Shown piece after piece: positions 20,815 to 32,100 of a DNA stretch of 64,000 bases. A program made the position numbers and the translations under genes. This DNA is from Panax quinquefolius (lineage: Eukaryota; Streptophyta; Magnoliopsida; Apiales; Araliaceae): NCBI GenBank assembly GCA_020205615.1, contig CM035163.1:51991899-52055898 (forward strand), in the 5' to 3' direction. Position 1 is the stretch's first letter; each line of letters begins with the position of its first letter. The notes beneath the pieces were generated by a model. That model was not told the DNA's origin, searched no databases, and saw only the letters and a list, made by a program, of their open reading frames with translations.

Positions 20815-23800
20815 AAGGATAATATGCAATAAATTATAATATATTCTATTTATAAAATATATATATATATATATATTATTTAAAATCTAATAAAACAAAT
20901 AATTTTATAAAAATATTACATTTTTATATAAAAAGATTTTACTATGCAAACACTATGCATAATAAAATATAATATATTCTATTTATAATCAAATAAAACA
21001 AAACTTTATAAAAAGTATTGCGTTTTATATAAAAAGTTTTTTTGTTTTATTACATTTATAATAATAATAATAAAACAAAATTTATATATATAAACTTAGT
21101 GACTTTGATTCCCCCCATTTTTTTTTTTCGTGGTTCCCATGTGGCCCCCCACATGTGGGCCCACCTTTTAAGAAATTTCTACCGATTATTTTAAAAAATG
21201 GGTAAATGGGGGTCCATAAAATAAGCAAAACTTCATAAAAATCACCTTAATAATTTTAACAACATTTATCACCGTTATTATAATTCACAATATTAATCGA
21301 CCAGGTCGTTCCCGGAAAGAGGGACTTTCAATAAGGATTTCTCCTATCATGGCCGCAATTAGGTGACCAAACCTCTCCTCGATGAACTTCTAGACATCGT
21401 TAATATTGCAAATAATAATATTAATAACTTTGTCGTCTCAATTATTGATTTAATAATATATAAAATATTGACAATAATTGAATCAAATAACGTGAGATAC
21501 TATATAGCAATTACTATAGCAATAATTGAACAAAACTGAGTGACTTCTCACGTAAGCATCAATAATCAATATCGTGTGTTACTATGCAACCACGTGTATT
21601 ACTGTACTTTTAACACCGGGTGTTTCAACAGTTAACGGTAAAACTTCTGCCGTTATTTTCATAAAATATTTTTGTCGTTTTCTCAATTCGACAATAATTC
21701 TATTGTGGGGTCAACCCATGATTGTGTCGTCGTACGAATATTTCCTATTAAAATGAATATTCTCGGACCAATTGAATATTATATAACCACTTTCTTACTT
21801 TGCAAAAATTTATAAATATTACCCACAACTATAACATTATATCAAATCCATACCATAATATTCAAAAAAAAATATTTCGAGAAATTTAAATCTTTATTCA
21901 TAAAATTTGGGGTCTCACATTATGTGTAAATTATAATACTAGAGTTTATGGCTAAACCAAAATACGTATGCTAATTACAGTTAATAGTAGAAAAATTTTG
22001 TCAGTATATATTTTTTCATATGTAGCTATGTAAGTATCAATTTTGATGGTCAAATTGTATGCTAAGATGTAAATTGAGTCTTGTTTATGCTAGTTTGTTG
22101 AGATACGAACATAACGTAATTTGAATGAGATGATTTGGTCATGTATTGAATTCACAGTGATGATTTTTAGGGTAAATGTCAAGAAAATTGAGTTTTTCAT
22201 GAAAACATGAAAATTTAGAAATTAAAATAGTTTTAGTGGTTGTTAAATTGTGTTAAGTTGTAGTATATGTTAGCAATCATGTTTATGATAGTTATATATT
22301 TATTTTACGTGTTATTATCACTGTTTGGTGGGTGAAATTCGTGTTAGTTAGCTTAAGAAAAGTGTCAAGTACGTTTCTACAAAAACTTAAGTCGTGAATT
22401 AACAAGATGTAGACTTATTACTTTAAGCGTGGCAATACAAATTGCCTTGTGGTATGTGCAAAGTATCGATATATAAGCCCGGTGCTGGTAGTGCCGGTCT
22501 TTTTTTCAGAACAATGAAAGTCATTTTATTCTGCAGACTTTGGTCGTTCTTTGTAGCTTAGCTTAAGGTTATGGTAATGTGTCCAACATGTAACAACAAG
22601 GCTAAAACAGAGTTGTGTTATGGAGTTAGTGAATTCAAAGTGGTAAAAAATGATTAGTAAATTTCGAACGCATTATGTGATAACTTAGTATACACACTGA
22701 ATGTTAGGCAAGTGTTGCGAAGTAAACACTTGGAATTTCTGAAATGTAAATGGTAAAGAAAGACTTGTGCTAAAATGGTAAGTTTAGCTAGAAATGTACA
22801 TGTTATGGTATATTAGCGTATCTAATAGATAATGTGGTTATAAACCAATGTGTAGGTGAACGTTAGTTTAATATTGTAGCTTACGCTCGAGGCAAGTTTC
22901 TAAACCCTATCTTTTTATATTGAGAAAGTTTTTCTAACTCTACACTTTCGTTGGGTTAATTCTATTACTATATTGTGTAACTTTATTCTTTTGATTGAGC
23001 AAGCTTATTATCTTAACTGTTATTGAATAAGTCAATTGTTCCTAAAATTCATTCGAGCAAACTCTAACTCTAATGTTATTTGAAATTCTCATTTGATTGA
23101 TTCATTCTAACTTGTTTATAGTTAAGAAAGTTTCTTAAGTTCTATTATTGTATAATGAACGCAGCTTTTGGACTCTCGTCCTTAATATTGCACTGTTTTA
23201 ATTCTTTGCATGAGTTAATACCTTGTTGGGCAAGTTTTAGTTTCCAGCTTGCCATCAGTTAATGTACGTTTAGTAAATTCATTTCTAATGTTATAAGACT
23301 CTAACCTTAGCTTATTTACTGTTCAAGCAAAGGTTAACCATTTTATTCATTCTATTGAATACTTATGCTCTATAGGTATTTCAAGCATGAGTTTAATATG
23401 TATAATCAGTTCATTTATGATTCTCAATTGTTCTATGTTATATTGTTATTAAACATCTGTTGTGATTATCAAACACTATTGATTCAACTAGTGCTCTAGT
23501 TGATGTTCGTTAAACTTCAAACTACACTTGAAAGCTTATCCAAACCAAACTTTCTTTGGTGCGGACTTGTACTCTAAATACTGAGATGAACAACCCTACT
23601 ATTATTAGGGGATAACTTACGCGTAGCGTTAAAATGTTTGTGCACAATACATTGTATGAAGGGCTGATCCCCCTAAGTACGAGGAGTCCTTATAGTCTTA
23701 TGACTGTTAAAGTTGGAGTTGAAAGATTACTCGCAACTGTGGACATGGTTCATGGTCTTATGACCCTCAATTATGTATATTCCATATTTTGGATTCCAGT

Positions 23801-24261
23801 TTTGATTATCATTGTTAGAGTACTATTCAGTCTTGATGAGCCTATTGTTGGCAGTTATTATTATTATTCTCCTGTTGATTCATTGTTATATTCAGTGAGC
23901 AATTATTTTGCTCACTCTTGCATATTTATAAACTCATTGCAGCTAAAGTGGAGAAGGTAGATGAACCTTCAACTAGCAAAGGAAATGGAAAATTGTACAA
24001 GTGATGCTGATTTGTACTTTTATTTATTATGATGATCTTAGGCTTTTTAGTAATGATGTGATGTAATAAGTTTTATTTCTGCACTTGAATGATGTTTAAA
24101 GGTTAGATAACCTGGGATTATATTTTAATTTATTAATGTAACCCTATTTAAGGGAAGGATTTATGATTTAAATATTATTTATTTGGGTAGATAGTATGAA
24201 TGTATGGATAGTGAGCACCAAATCTTGTGGGAATGAAGTACCTAGATTTGGGGGTGTCACA

Positions 24262-24450
24262 AATGTGGCGGTTAGCAATGAGGCAAGATCACATGTTTGA
24301 TGTTATGAACGCATCTTTTGCCTCACTCAACACAACCCTTCAGAGCTTCAACCCGGTGGCTCAATTTCCATATCAGCAGCCCGGACCATGCCGAGATTTC
24401 CACCAAGTGATTCTGATGAAGAAGAGCAACAACCACCTCCTCAGACTTAA
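24262..24450 (+). pseudogene. C-terminal end of an Athila-like ORF
   Basis: The readable part starts at the B1 insertion point and gives a helical segment (RQDHMFDVMNASFASLNTTLQ). In a neighbouring frame there is an acidic and Pro-rich end (PPSDSDEEEQQPPPQ, then stop at about 24450). Such a tail just before the 'AATGAGGACATTG' motif is where the gag-pol or third ORF of Athila elements ends. I cannot say which ORF this is. The rest was cut off by the insertion. Confidence 0.5.
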
Positions 24451-25101
24451 GCGATAGCAGGGAAGTCCTCACGTACTTATTTTGATCATTCATCCAATGA
24501 GGACATTGTATTACTTAAGTTTGGGGGATTTATATACATGTTTGCATGCATATGTAGTAATACTTATAGGGTTGCATTTTGTCATTTTAATTTCAGTATT
24601 GCATGATAACTTAAGTGCATACATAGTAGTTTAGGTTATTGTTGTCATTGCAGAATAATTAGTTTTGTAAATAGTGCATTTTGTTATTTATAAAAAAAAT
24701 ATATAAAAAAATAATAAAAAAAAAAAATTAGTTAGTTAAATATTGTGTTTGCATAAGTCCATCAATGTTGTAATTCATATTATTTGTGGGCCAATGATGA
24801 GATTGATAATAAGTTAACCAATATAGCGTTGATTACTAGAACTGTGATATAATTTCTATTATGAATCGAATCTTGAGCTCGTTTGAAACTGGTATAGAAA
24901 AGGTTAGCACGATTAATAAACATCTTTGGTTACTGGTCAGTTCAAATTGATAATTAATTAGTTTCTAAAGGATAATGCTAGAGCAAATGAGAAAACGATA
25001 AGGATGGACAGTAAAGGCGGAAAGTTGGCAAGAACCTAAGTTTGGGGGATTTTATGTGGGGTATATAAACTTTATCTAAAAAAAACAAAAAGTATATATA
25101 T

Positions 25102-25268
25102 CGTGACTAGTCTTGTTTCGGGGCCTTTGTTACTTGAGCAAGTACGCCCGAGGGGATTGTCTTTACACCTAGCGCCCTAAGGTCTTTTATGGTCTAGGAG
25201 TCGTTGGTTGAAAGCTCGCTAAAGGGTAGCACTGTCAGCCTAATGGGATGAGACATTGCACGGTCATG
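25102..25268. other. Conserved noncoding block in the 3' region of a family C element
   Basis: The block begins CGTGACTAGTCTTGTTTCGG and runs to about CGGTCATGT. The first 72 nt differ from the copy at 44872 at only about four positions, and the rest is also clearly alignable, whereas the DNA on either side is hard to align. It has no open frame and is richer in G+C than its surroundings. Related copies are at 44872-45038 and 49651-49818. Confidence 0.7.
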
Positions 25269-25342
25269 TATGTATATATATAAAAAAAATGAATAAAACA
25301 GGAAAAGAGCAAAAAGCCCCCGCAAGAAGAAATAAAAAGAGA

Positions 25343-25345
<3 letters not shown>

Positions 25346-25383
<38 letters not shown>
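25346..25383. repeat. TA microsatellite
   Basis: About 19 uninterrupted TA dinucleotides in the noncoding 3' part of the family C element. Confidence 0.95.
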
Positions 25384-25386
<3 letters not shown>

Positions 25387-25781
25387 TAAGGTATAAATAC
25401 TCTGTATGAACCCCTAAGATTGGTAATTGTTTAGTTTTAGTTGGAGCTGTCCATGTTTGAAATTTTTAAGTTTGCATTGTATGATTCCTTCTAAGAGATT
25501 GATTATGTATTGAATTTGAGTCCGTAGCAGTTATCATGGATGTTGATCACACACGCACAAGGTACCAGTGATGATGGTTTAAGATTTGAGGATTAAACAG
25601 AATTGTAGATTGGTTTTGGTGATTGATATTGTATAGTTGCTTATTTTCGCTGAGGTCGTTAAGATAATCTTGATTCTGTGATACTGATGGATTCAAAAGC
25701 ATGTAAATTAGATCATATTCATTTAATCTCATTGCATTGCATAGCATGTGGTTTTTTTGTGCTCGAGGACTAGCACGGTTT

Positions 25782-25796
25782 AAGTTTGGGGGATTT
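25782..25796 (+). promoter_or_regulatory. Polypurine tract of the family C element
   Basis: AAGTTTGGGGGATTT lies directly before the LTR start TGATAAG. Two further copies of TTTGGGGGA lie upstream (about 24519 and 25038), as noted among the findings. Confidence 0.75.
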
Positions 25797-27270
25797 TGAT
25801 AAGTGGATTTTATATACACGAATCAGTGTCCATTTCATGCTTATTTGTTGCTAAATTCTTGTGTTCATGTTCGTTTTCATTTGTTTTTAGTTATTTTATG
25901 TGTAGGATGGTTGTTGCAGCATTTAACGTGTATTTGGAGTCAATTGGGATGATTTGGAGTCAATTGGTGCGAGTTTGGATTAAATCATGAAGCTCAGCCA
26001 GAATTCTAGCAGAACATACCCCCGTCGGGGCGGGCATGTTTGTCGTGTATACCCGCCAAAATGGGGTCTTCATCAAGAACTAGTAGGAAGGTAAGTGGTG
26101 AAATGCCTATTTAAGCACATACACCCCCCAAGGTAAAGGGTGTCGAACTTCTAGATCTTTTGTTATGTTTGAAACTCTTCTTGGGCATGGATTCTAGCTT
26201 ATTGGATTTCACATGGACTCTACTTGATGGAGAATTTCGGTTGGGACTTGTGTGTTGGACATCTACTACTAAATTAATGGCGAATTCAACAAGAGAGGAA
26301 GCACATTACGAAGATTACTCTCAGTTTTTCTAAGCACGCTTTGGAGGAGTATTTCGAGGAGATTTTCAAGACGATTGTAATTCTAGGCTACGTGAAGGGT
26401 GTTTTTTTAATATTCTTCATCTTAGGCTATTATTTGTAATTGAAAGAATGTTTTATATGATTTATTCAGTGTTTATTTCGTTATTGATGAACTAATTCAC
26501 TTTTTAGGCTTATGATGGATCTTTTAGTGAATCGATGATGTTGTAAACTTTGATTTCCAGTTTAATAATCTATTTCCAGTTTATCTATATTGATTTGAGC
26601 TTTAATTTATGAATTGCCTGATCAACAATTCTATGTGGATTTGTATGGAATCGAGAGAGGATATTCAAATCTAGACCTAGTTAATATAGCATGTGTTCAT
26701 GAATTTTGTGAGTAGTAGAATCTTGATGAATGTTAAGTTAGAGATATGATTGGCATCGCATGTAATCGGATAAAGAACTTAATATTAAACCTTCTTTAAT
26801 TGTAATTCACATAGAGATATAGAGAGTTAGTTGATTAAGGTGTTTAACTTGTTTCTATCTTAATTGTGGATTTAAGTTAATACGGTATTAGTGCATCGAG
26901 AGGTGGTTAATACTACGTTCGTGTTCTTGATTAATAAGCTGGAATAGTGATTTGAATTAGAATCAAGGTGTTAAAATCAGAGTGAAGCTTAAAGTGAAAT
27001 CATAAGTCTAATTCTCCATTAATTGTTTGAAATTCTAGATTTTGAGATTTGTGATTGTTTTGTGGTAGTTCAATTATTCTTTAATTTAGAGTTTTTAATT
27101 ATAATCATTGAGTTGAATAGTTTAATAAAATTAGGATTAATAAAAAATTGATAATTGTAAGTTAAGATTATTACTAGTTGATCTCTGTAGGAACGATACT
27201 CTACTCATCACTTTATTACTTGTTGACCACGTATACTTGCGTGTATTGCATATATAGATTTTACCCAACA
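25797..27270 (+). repeat. 3' LTR of the family C element (1474 bp)
   Basis: It starts TGATAAGTGG (25797) and ends TTTACCCAACA (27270). The ends match the array LTRs (TGATAAGTAGG...ATCAACA), and the last 90 bp align well (GATACT..ACT.ATCACTTTATTACTTGTTGACC). It lacks the perfect 11-bp terminal inverted repeat seen in the array LTRs. I see no gene in it. Confidence 0.85.
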
Positions 27271-28850
27271 CCAAGCAAGTGGGATGCCAAAACCACTGCC
27301 ATTAAAAAGTCAAAGAATCTACATGAAATGACTATTCAACAGTTATATGGCAACTTTCTTACATACGAACTGGAGCTGACTCAACGAGCTGAAACTCTAT
27401 CTGAAGGAAGAAAAAAGGATAAAGGTGTTGCTCTCAAAGCAAGCGAAAACACCTCAAAGTCAACCTTTGAAGTTGACTCGACTATGATGAAGATGACGAT
27501 GAGGACTTTGCTGCAATATTTGGTGAAAAAAAGACTCATAAGGTTCATGCGTCAAGCAAAATTAGTGAGCCAAAGAAAGTCAACAACTACTGGCTGACGG
27601 AGAGCGGATAAATGATCTATGCTACAACTGCAAGAAGCCTGGCCATTTCATTGCTAACTGCAACAAACCTCTCAGAGAAGAACTAAAGAAGAAATCACAT
27701 CTAAAGAAAGAATTCAAAGGCAACAAAAGACCTCAGAAGAGAGACAAAGGCCTTGTAGCTGGAGGATCGTGGAGTGACTCAGACAATGATTCAACTCCCA
27801 AATCTGGAGATGATGAAGATCCTCAAATGGCAAATCTTTGCCTCATGGCCAAGCATGCAAAGGACAAACAGAACTCCAACATACATGAAGTAAGTATAGA
27901 TGAGGTATTTGACTTCAATTCTCTGATGTGAACATTGATGATTTAAGAAGCGCACTACATGGCATAACATCGACTGCATCAATACATGAAATGGTTTAGA
28001 GTTACATCTAAGGATTATTCACTTACGCAAAAGGAGAAAAGAAAGTTCAAGAAGGCTGAAAATAGCCCTTCTAAATCTTGACTCGCTCTCCAAGTTTGAA
28101 GTCGAGAATAAGCGTTTAAAACAGACCACTGAGCTCAATGCACAAAGAGAGTCAAGTCTAACCTCTAAAATTGAGGAACTAGAGAAGAAAATCTCTACAT
28201 GGAATAAATCTTCTTCATCCATGGACTCCCTGATCTCTAGTCAGAGAAGTGTCACTGACAGAATAGGTTTAGGCTTTGAGGAATCCATCTCAGAGTCATG
28301 TGTGGAAAAGGCAAAGGAAACCAGCACTAGTAATGCGTCAAGTTTTAGTAGAGGCATTATATTTGTGAAATCTTCACAGAAGAATGAGCTAGTCCAACTC
28401 TGCTCTACTGATTCAATCCACATTCAAAGGAGTAAAAAATCTCATGCTGGCTTGGGTTTCAGAAAAGGGAAGAGTAACTCAGCCACTACTCACCAACCTC
28501 GAAGGATCGTAGAGTCGAGTAAAATAACTCCACGAACCAACTGGGAAGGAATAGTAGAGGTAAGGTACACTCCTCACAAATCATGAAACATAAAAAAACA
28601 TATGGAAAAAGGAAAAACAGCTTAACAGAAAGATGATTAAAGATCCACAAAAGTTCAAATGGAGGAAGAATCCTCACACACACACAAGCATGCATCATAT
28701 TAAATGTTTTGTGTGCAATAAGATTGGTCACAAGGCTGCAATGTGCTATTATAATCTTACTCATGTGAAACCCAAAATCAAGCAGATTTGGGTTCCTAAG
28801 GGTACTAACAAAGTAGGACCCATGCAAGTATGGGTACCAAAATGAAAGTT
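27271..28850 (+). pseudogene. gag: Copia gag, C-terminal part, with two separate zinc knuckles
   Basis: The frame opens with SKWDAKTTAIKKSKNLHEMT and QLYGNFLTYELEL, the end of the UBN2-type copia gag domain. A frameshift near 27478 leads into an Asp-rich stretch (DEDDDEDFAAIFG). A first zinc knuckle follows (27620-27661, CYNCKKPGHFIANC, CX2CX4HX4C). The next kilobase is a Ser/Glu/Lys-rich, partly coiled-coil linker (about 28030-28560). A second intact CCHC knuckle lies at 28705-28746 (CFVCNKIGHKAAMC), followed by repeated 'VWVPK' segments. A large gag tail with a second knuckle fits Sireviruses. The N-terminal half is absent. Confidence 0.85.
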
Positions 28851-28879
28851 TCATCTTACCACAGGAACCAAGCTCCACG

Positions 28880-30400
28880 ACCACAATCTGGTATCTGGAC
28901 AGTGGATGCTCAAGGCACATGACAAGAAACAAAGCCCTTTTGTCCAACTATATAGAGAAAGAGGGTCCTGCGATCATCTTTGGAGATAATGGCTCTGGAA
29001 AGACAAGAGGATATGGCTCAGCTGGAAATGGTGCAGTGTCTTTCAGCAAAGTAGCCTATGTAAAAGGACTACAACACAATCTTTTGAGCATAAGTCAACT
29101 CTGTGATAAGGGTCATCAAGTAACATTCCTCAACAATCAATGTCAAGTCAAAGATCTGAATACATCTGCCATAAAACTAACTGGAACAAGAGAAGTAAAT
29201 GTCTACATAGTAAATCTTGGACAACTAAGCTCAAACAAGACAATATGCTTTCTGGCTAAAGCATCTGAAGAAATGAGCTGGCTATGGCATAGGAGACTGT
29301 CTCATCTCAATTTCAAGAGCATGTCCAAACTGGCCTCAAAAGATCTAGTTGCAGGCTTACCCAAGTTTAACTTCGTCAAAGAAAGACCGTGTAATGCCTG
29401 TCAACTTTGAAAGTAGACCAGAAGCTCATTCAAGAGCAAAACCTCCAACTCAATTGACAAGCCCCTACAGCTACTTCACATGGATCTATTCGGGCCAATA
29501 CCAACGACGAGTCTTGGAGGAAAGAGATACTCACTAGTCGTAGTGGACGATTACACCAGATTCACATGGGTATTCTTTCTGATCTCAAAAGATGAAACAA
29601 GCTCTCAACTGATCAGACTAGTAATGAACGAGAAAGAGGAGAAAATTAATGCTATACAAAGTGATCATGGAAGAGAATTTGACTTCTCCAAAATGGACCA
29701 GTTCTGCACAGACAATGGCATCAGTCACAACTTCTCAGCTCCACGAACTCCTCAACAAAATGGAGTAGCTGAAAGAAAGAACAGGACACTAATAGAAGCT
29801 GGAAGAACTCTACTAGCCGCAGCCCATCTGCCTGAGTACTTCTTGGCAGAAGTTGTGAACACTGCATGCTACACTCAGAACAGGTCACTGATACACTCTA
29901 CGATTAAAAAGACTCCCTATGAACAGTGGAAAGGAAGAAAAACAAGTGTCAGCTATTTCCATGTATTCGGCTGTGCATGCTACATTCTCAAAAATGGAAA
30001 GCAGTATTTGACAAAGTTTCAACCCATGTCAGACGAAGGAATCTTTCTTGGGTATGCCACAGACAGTAAGGCCTACGGAGTGTTTAACAAAAAGACACTG
30101 AGTGTTGAAGTCTAAATTCACATCATCTTTGATGAGACAGACTTGGACAAAATAATGCCTCAAGACACTACGACCGACAGTTTAGACACTATGAACGAGG
30201 TCATCGAGCTCAACACTACGTTCATAGTCCCAGAAAATGAGATCGTTGAGCAAGAAAAGGAGATCGTAGAGAGGACTATGCAAGATAGCGAACCTCCGCA
30301 TCTAGAAGCTGAAATTGATCTCGAGGTCTCAGACAAGAAGGCATCAGGACAGATATTCCAACCGGAAATAGATGGGCAAGAGATCACACTCAAGACTTAA
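28880..30400 (+). pseudogene. Copia protease and integrase
   Basis: The protease active site WYLDSGCSRHMT begins at 28889 (DSG), followed by the usual strands (VSFSKVAYVKGLQHNLLSISQLCD). The integrase zinc-binding region is WLWHRRLSHLNFKSM ... CNAC (about 29280-29402). A TGA at 29408-29410 interrupts where Gly or similar is expected. The integrase core is open from 29480 to 30115: MDLFGPI, VVVDDYTRFTWVFF, QSDHGREF, TPQQNGVAERKNRT, which contain the DDE residues. A TAA at 30113 ends the frame just before the region with IHIIFDETD. An acidic linker (30143-30400) leads to reverse transcriptase. Confidence 0.9.
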
Positions 30401-30480
30401 TCATTGGAGATCCAAATGCAAGAGTCAAAACAAGAGCTGCCACCCAAAATGAGTGCTTCTATCTGAGCTTTCTGTCACAG

Positions 30481-32010
30481 ATGGAACCCAAGAAGATAGA
30501 AGATGTTATGGAAGACTCCAGCTGGATAGAAGCCATGCAGGAAGAACTAAATCAGTTTGAAAGAAGCAAAGTATGGAGATTAGTCCCAAGACCAAAAAAT
30601 CATCCTATCATTGGCACCAAGTGGGTCTTCAGGAACAAGATGGATGAAGATGGAGTAATAACCAAGAATAAAGCAAGACTGGTGGCCAAAGGTTACTCTC
30701 AGGAAGAAGGCATTGACTACGATGAAACATTTGCACCTGTTGCCAGACTATAAGCCATCAAAATATTCCTTGCCTTTGCTGCTCATATGAAGTTCAAAGT
30801 ATTTCAAATGGATGTCAAAAGTGCATTCCTAAATGGTGAACTTCAAGAAGAAGTATATGTAGAGCAACCTCCAGGTTTCATCAATCCATCTCTTTCTAAT
30901 TATGTCTATAGATTAGACAAAGCCTTATATGGTCTCAAACAAGCACCTAGAGCATGGTATGAAACATTGACTAACTTTCTTGTTGAAAATGGGTTCACTA
31001 GAGGTAGAGTAGATACCACATTATTTCTTAGAAAGCATAAAGACAAAGTCTTATTAGTTCAAATATATGTTGATGACATTATTTTTGGATCTACTAATGA
31101 AAAGTTGTGCAAAAGATTTTCCAAGCTTGTGCAGAGCAAGTTTGAAATGAGCATGATGGGTGAGCTGAAATTCTTCCTTGGACTGCAAGTAAAGCAGACT
31201 GATGAAGGAATCTTCATAAACCAAGCCAAGTACATCAAAGACTTACTTAAGAAGTATGGCATGGAATCAGCTTCTCCCATGAAAACTCCAATTGCTCCAG
31301 CAACCAAGCTTGACAAAGATGAAAAAGGTAAAAGTATTGACATAACTCAACACAGAGGTATGATAGGCTCTCTTCTATATCGATTCGCCGAAGGCCGGAC
31401 ATAATGTTCATAACATGCATATGTGCTAGATTTCAAGCTAATCTAAGGAATCACACTTAGCTAGCGTAAAAAGGATTTTTAGGTACCTTAAAGGCACACC
31501 TCACTTGGGGCTTTGGTATCCCGAGAGTCCTCATTTGAACTAACAGGATATCTGAGATCTTGACTATCTGAGTTGCAAAATAGGCGGAAAAAGTACCATG
31601 GCACATGTCAAATGCTAGGAAGCGAGACTTTGTGTCTGGTCGAAAAACAAAAAGCAAAGGTGTCTACTTCAACCTGAAGCTAAATACATTATTTCTTTGG
31701 CATTTGTTGTGCTCAAATCCTCTGGATGAAAAATCAGCTAGCAGACTATGGGTTTGAATTTAAATCTATACCTGTTTACTATGATAACACAAGTGCCATA
31801 GCAATAACACATAATCTTGTCATGCATTCTAGGACTAAACATATAGAAATAAGGTATCATTTCATTAGGGATCATGTGAAAAATGGAACCATATCTTTAC
31901 AATATATCCCTACTGAAAATCAACTTGCTGATGTCTTTACAAAGCCTTTAGATGAATCCAGGTTTAATAAATTAATAAGTGAGCTAGGCATGCTTAATTT
32001 ACAACCATGA
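30481..32010 (+). pseudogene. Copia reverse transcriptase and RNase H
   Basis: The RT starts with the conserved W.EAM..EL block ([20 protein letters not shown]), then [14 protein letters not shown] and [21 protein letters not shown] at 30751 replaces a Glu-type codon in 'LEAIK'. The frame then continues with FQMDVKSAFLNGEL, LYGLKQAPRAWY and the catalytic YVDDIIFGST (about 31066-31095). A frameshift near 31380 (after SLLY) breaks the link to RNase H, whose first part is badly decayed (31400-31720). Its end is clear: VYYDNTSAIAITHN, RTKHIEIRYHFIRDHV and QLADVFTKPLD, stopping at 32008-32010. Confidence 0.92.
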
Positions 32011-32100
32011 AATTTATGCTCTAATTTGTGCTAACCATGCAGATATAAAGACTATATTCAAAATTATAGATATGATGAAAGGAAGTCCACAATCGTAGAG

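Larger units (their letters stand above)
10612..21919 (-). mobile_element. Ty3/gypsy family A element with deleted pol, minus strand, TTATG target duplication
   Basis: It has two LTRs (10612-13642 and 16423-21919, the latter split by a solo LTR), a purine tract, a tRNA-iMet primer site, a gag-protease frame, and short remnants of RNase H and the integrase C-terminus. The flanks TTATG (10607-10611 and 21920-21924) are a perfect 5-bp target duplication. The internal region is only 2.8 kb: reverse transcriptase and most of integrase are gone, so it could move only with help from another element. In 124 aligned bases at the start of the region after 10960 and 19382 I count 7 LTR-LTR differences, 6 of them transitions. 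It is inserted in the 3' LTR of B1. Confidence 0.92.
16423..21919 (-). repeat. 5' LTR of the A element, split by a solo LTR
   Basis: The pieces are 16423-16770 and 19387-21919 (19382-19386 being the duplicated ATTAG). Without the insertion the LTR is about 2.88 kb, close to the 3031-bp partner. The plus-strand ends are TGTGACGCCCC (16423) and GGGGTCTCACA (21919). It contains a hairpin repeat array (20160-20510) and a TATA site. I see no gene in it. Confidence 0.88.
811..24261 (+). mobile_element. Ty3/gypsy chromovirus-like element B1, decayed and carrying nested insertions
   Basis: In order: leader (811-932), gag (933-2010), protease, reverse transcriptase, RNase H, integrase with a C-terminal chromodomain-like module (to 5415), a duplicated polypurine tract, and the 3' LTR (5525-24261). 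The LTR is interrupted by two insertions, 5880-10036 and 10612-21919. Without the insertions and one copy of each target duplication the LTR is about 3.26 kb. The 5' LTR is missing, replaced by a truncated family A LTR. The leader matches the leader of B3 (revcomp of about 57695-57835). Domain order and long LTRs fit the Del/Tekay type of chromovirus. Several stops, frameshifts and a 30-bp in-frame deletion make it inactive. Confidence 0.9.
5525..24261 (+). repeat. Family B 3' LTR of element B1, split into three pieces by insertions
   Basis: The LTR begins TGTAACGATCC at 5525 and ends GGGGGTGTCACA at 24261. The pieces are 5525-5879, 10042-10611 and 21925-24261, and they join cleanly once the two insertions and one copy of each target duplication are removed. 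The order of segments matches the reverse complement of the B3 LTR (38913-53091 minus its insertion), including the AAGCCTTATGGCTT dyad at 10178-10191 and a conserved block at 23541-23768. Open frames inside it (for example 23634-23960) have no recognisable protein similarity. I see no gene in it. Confidence 0.88.
24262..27270 (+). mobile_element. 3' part of an Athila-like (family C) element
   Basis: It holds the end of an ORF (24262-24450), a noncoding 3' region with three TTTGGGGGAT-type purine motifs and a conserved ~167-nt block, and a 3' LTR (25797-27270). The 5' part is absent because B1 is inserted at 24261. The layout, the phrase 'CAATGAGGACATTG...AAGTTTGGGGGA' (24495-24530) and similarity to the three-LTR array at 40898-52025 place it near Athila-type elements. 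Its right LTR end abuts a copia gag frame, so it appears to be inserted in the copia element. Confidence 0.8.

Noticed and set aside
23634..23960. Open frame of 108 codons with hydrophobic stretches inside the B1 LTR
   Set aside because: It lies wholly in LTR sequence that aligns with the B3 LTR in reverse, where no matching frame is kept. No protein motif was recognised.
28241..28947. Minus-strand frames opposite copia gag and protease
   Set aside because: Gag zinc knuckle and protease motifs are clear on the plus strand and nothing is recognisable on the minus strand.
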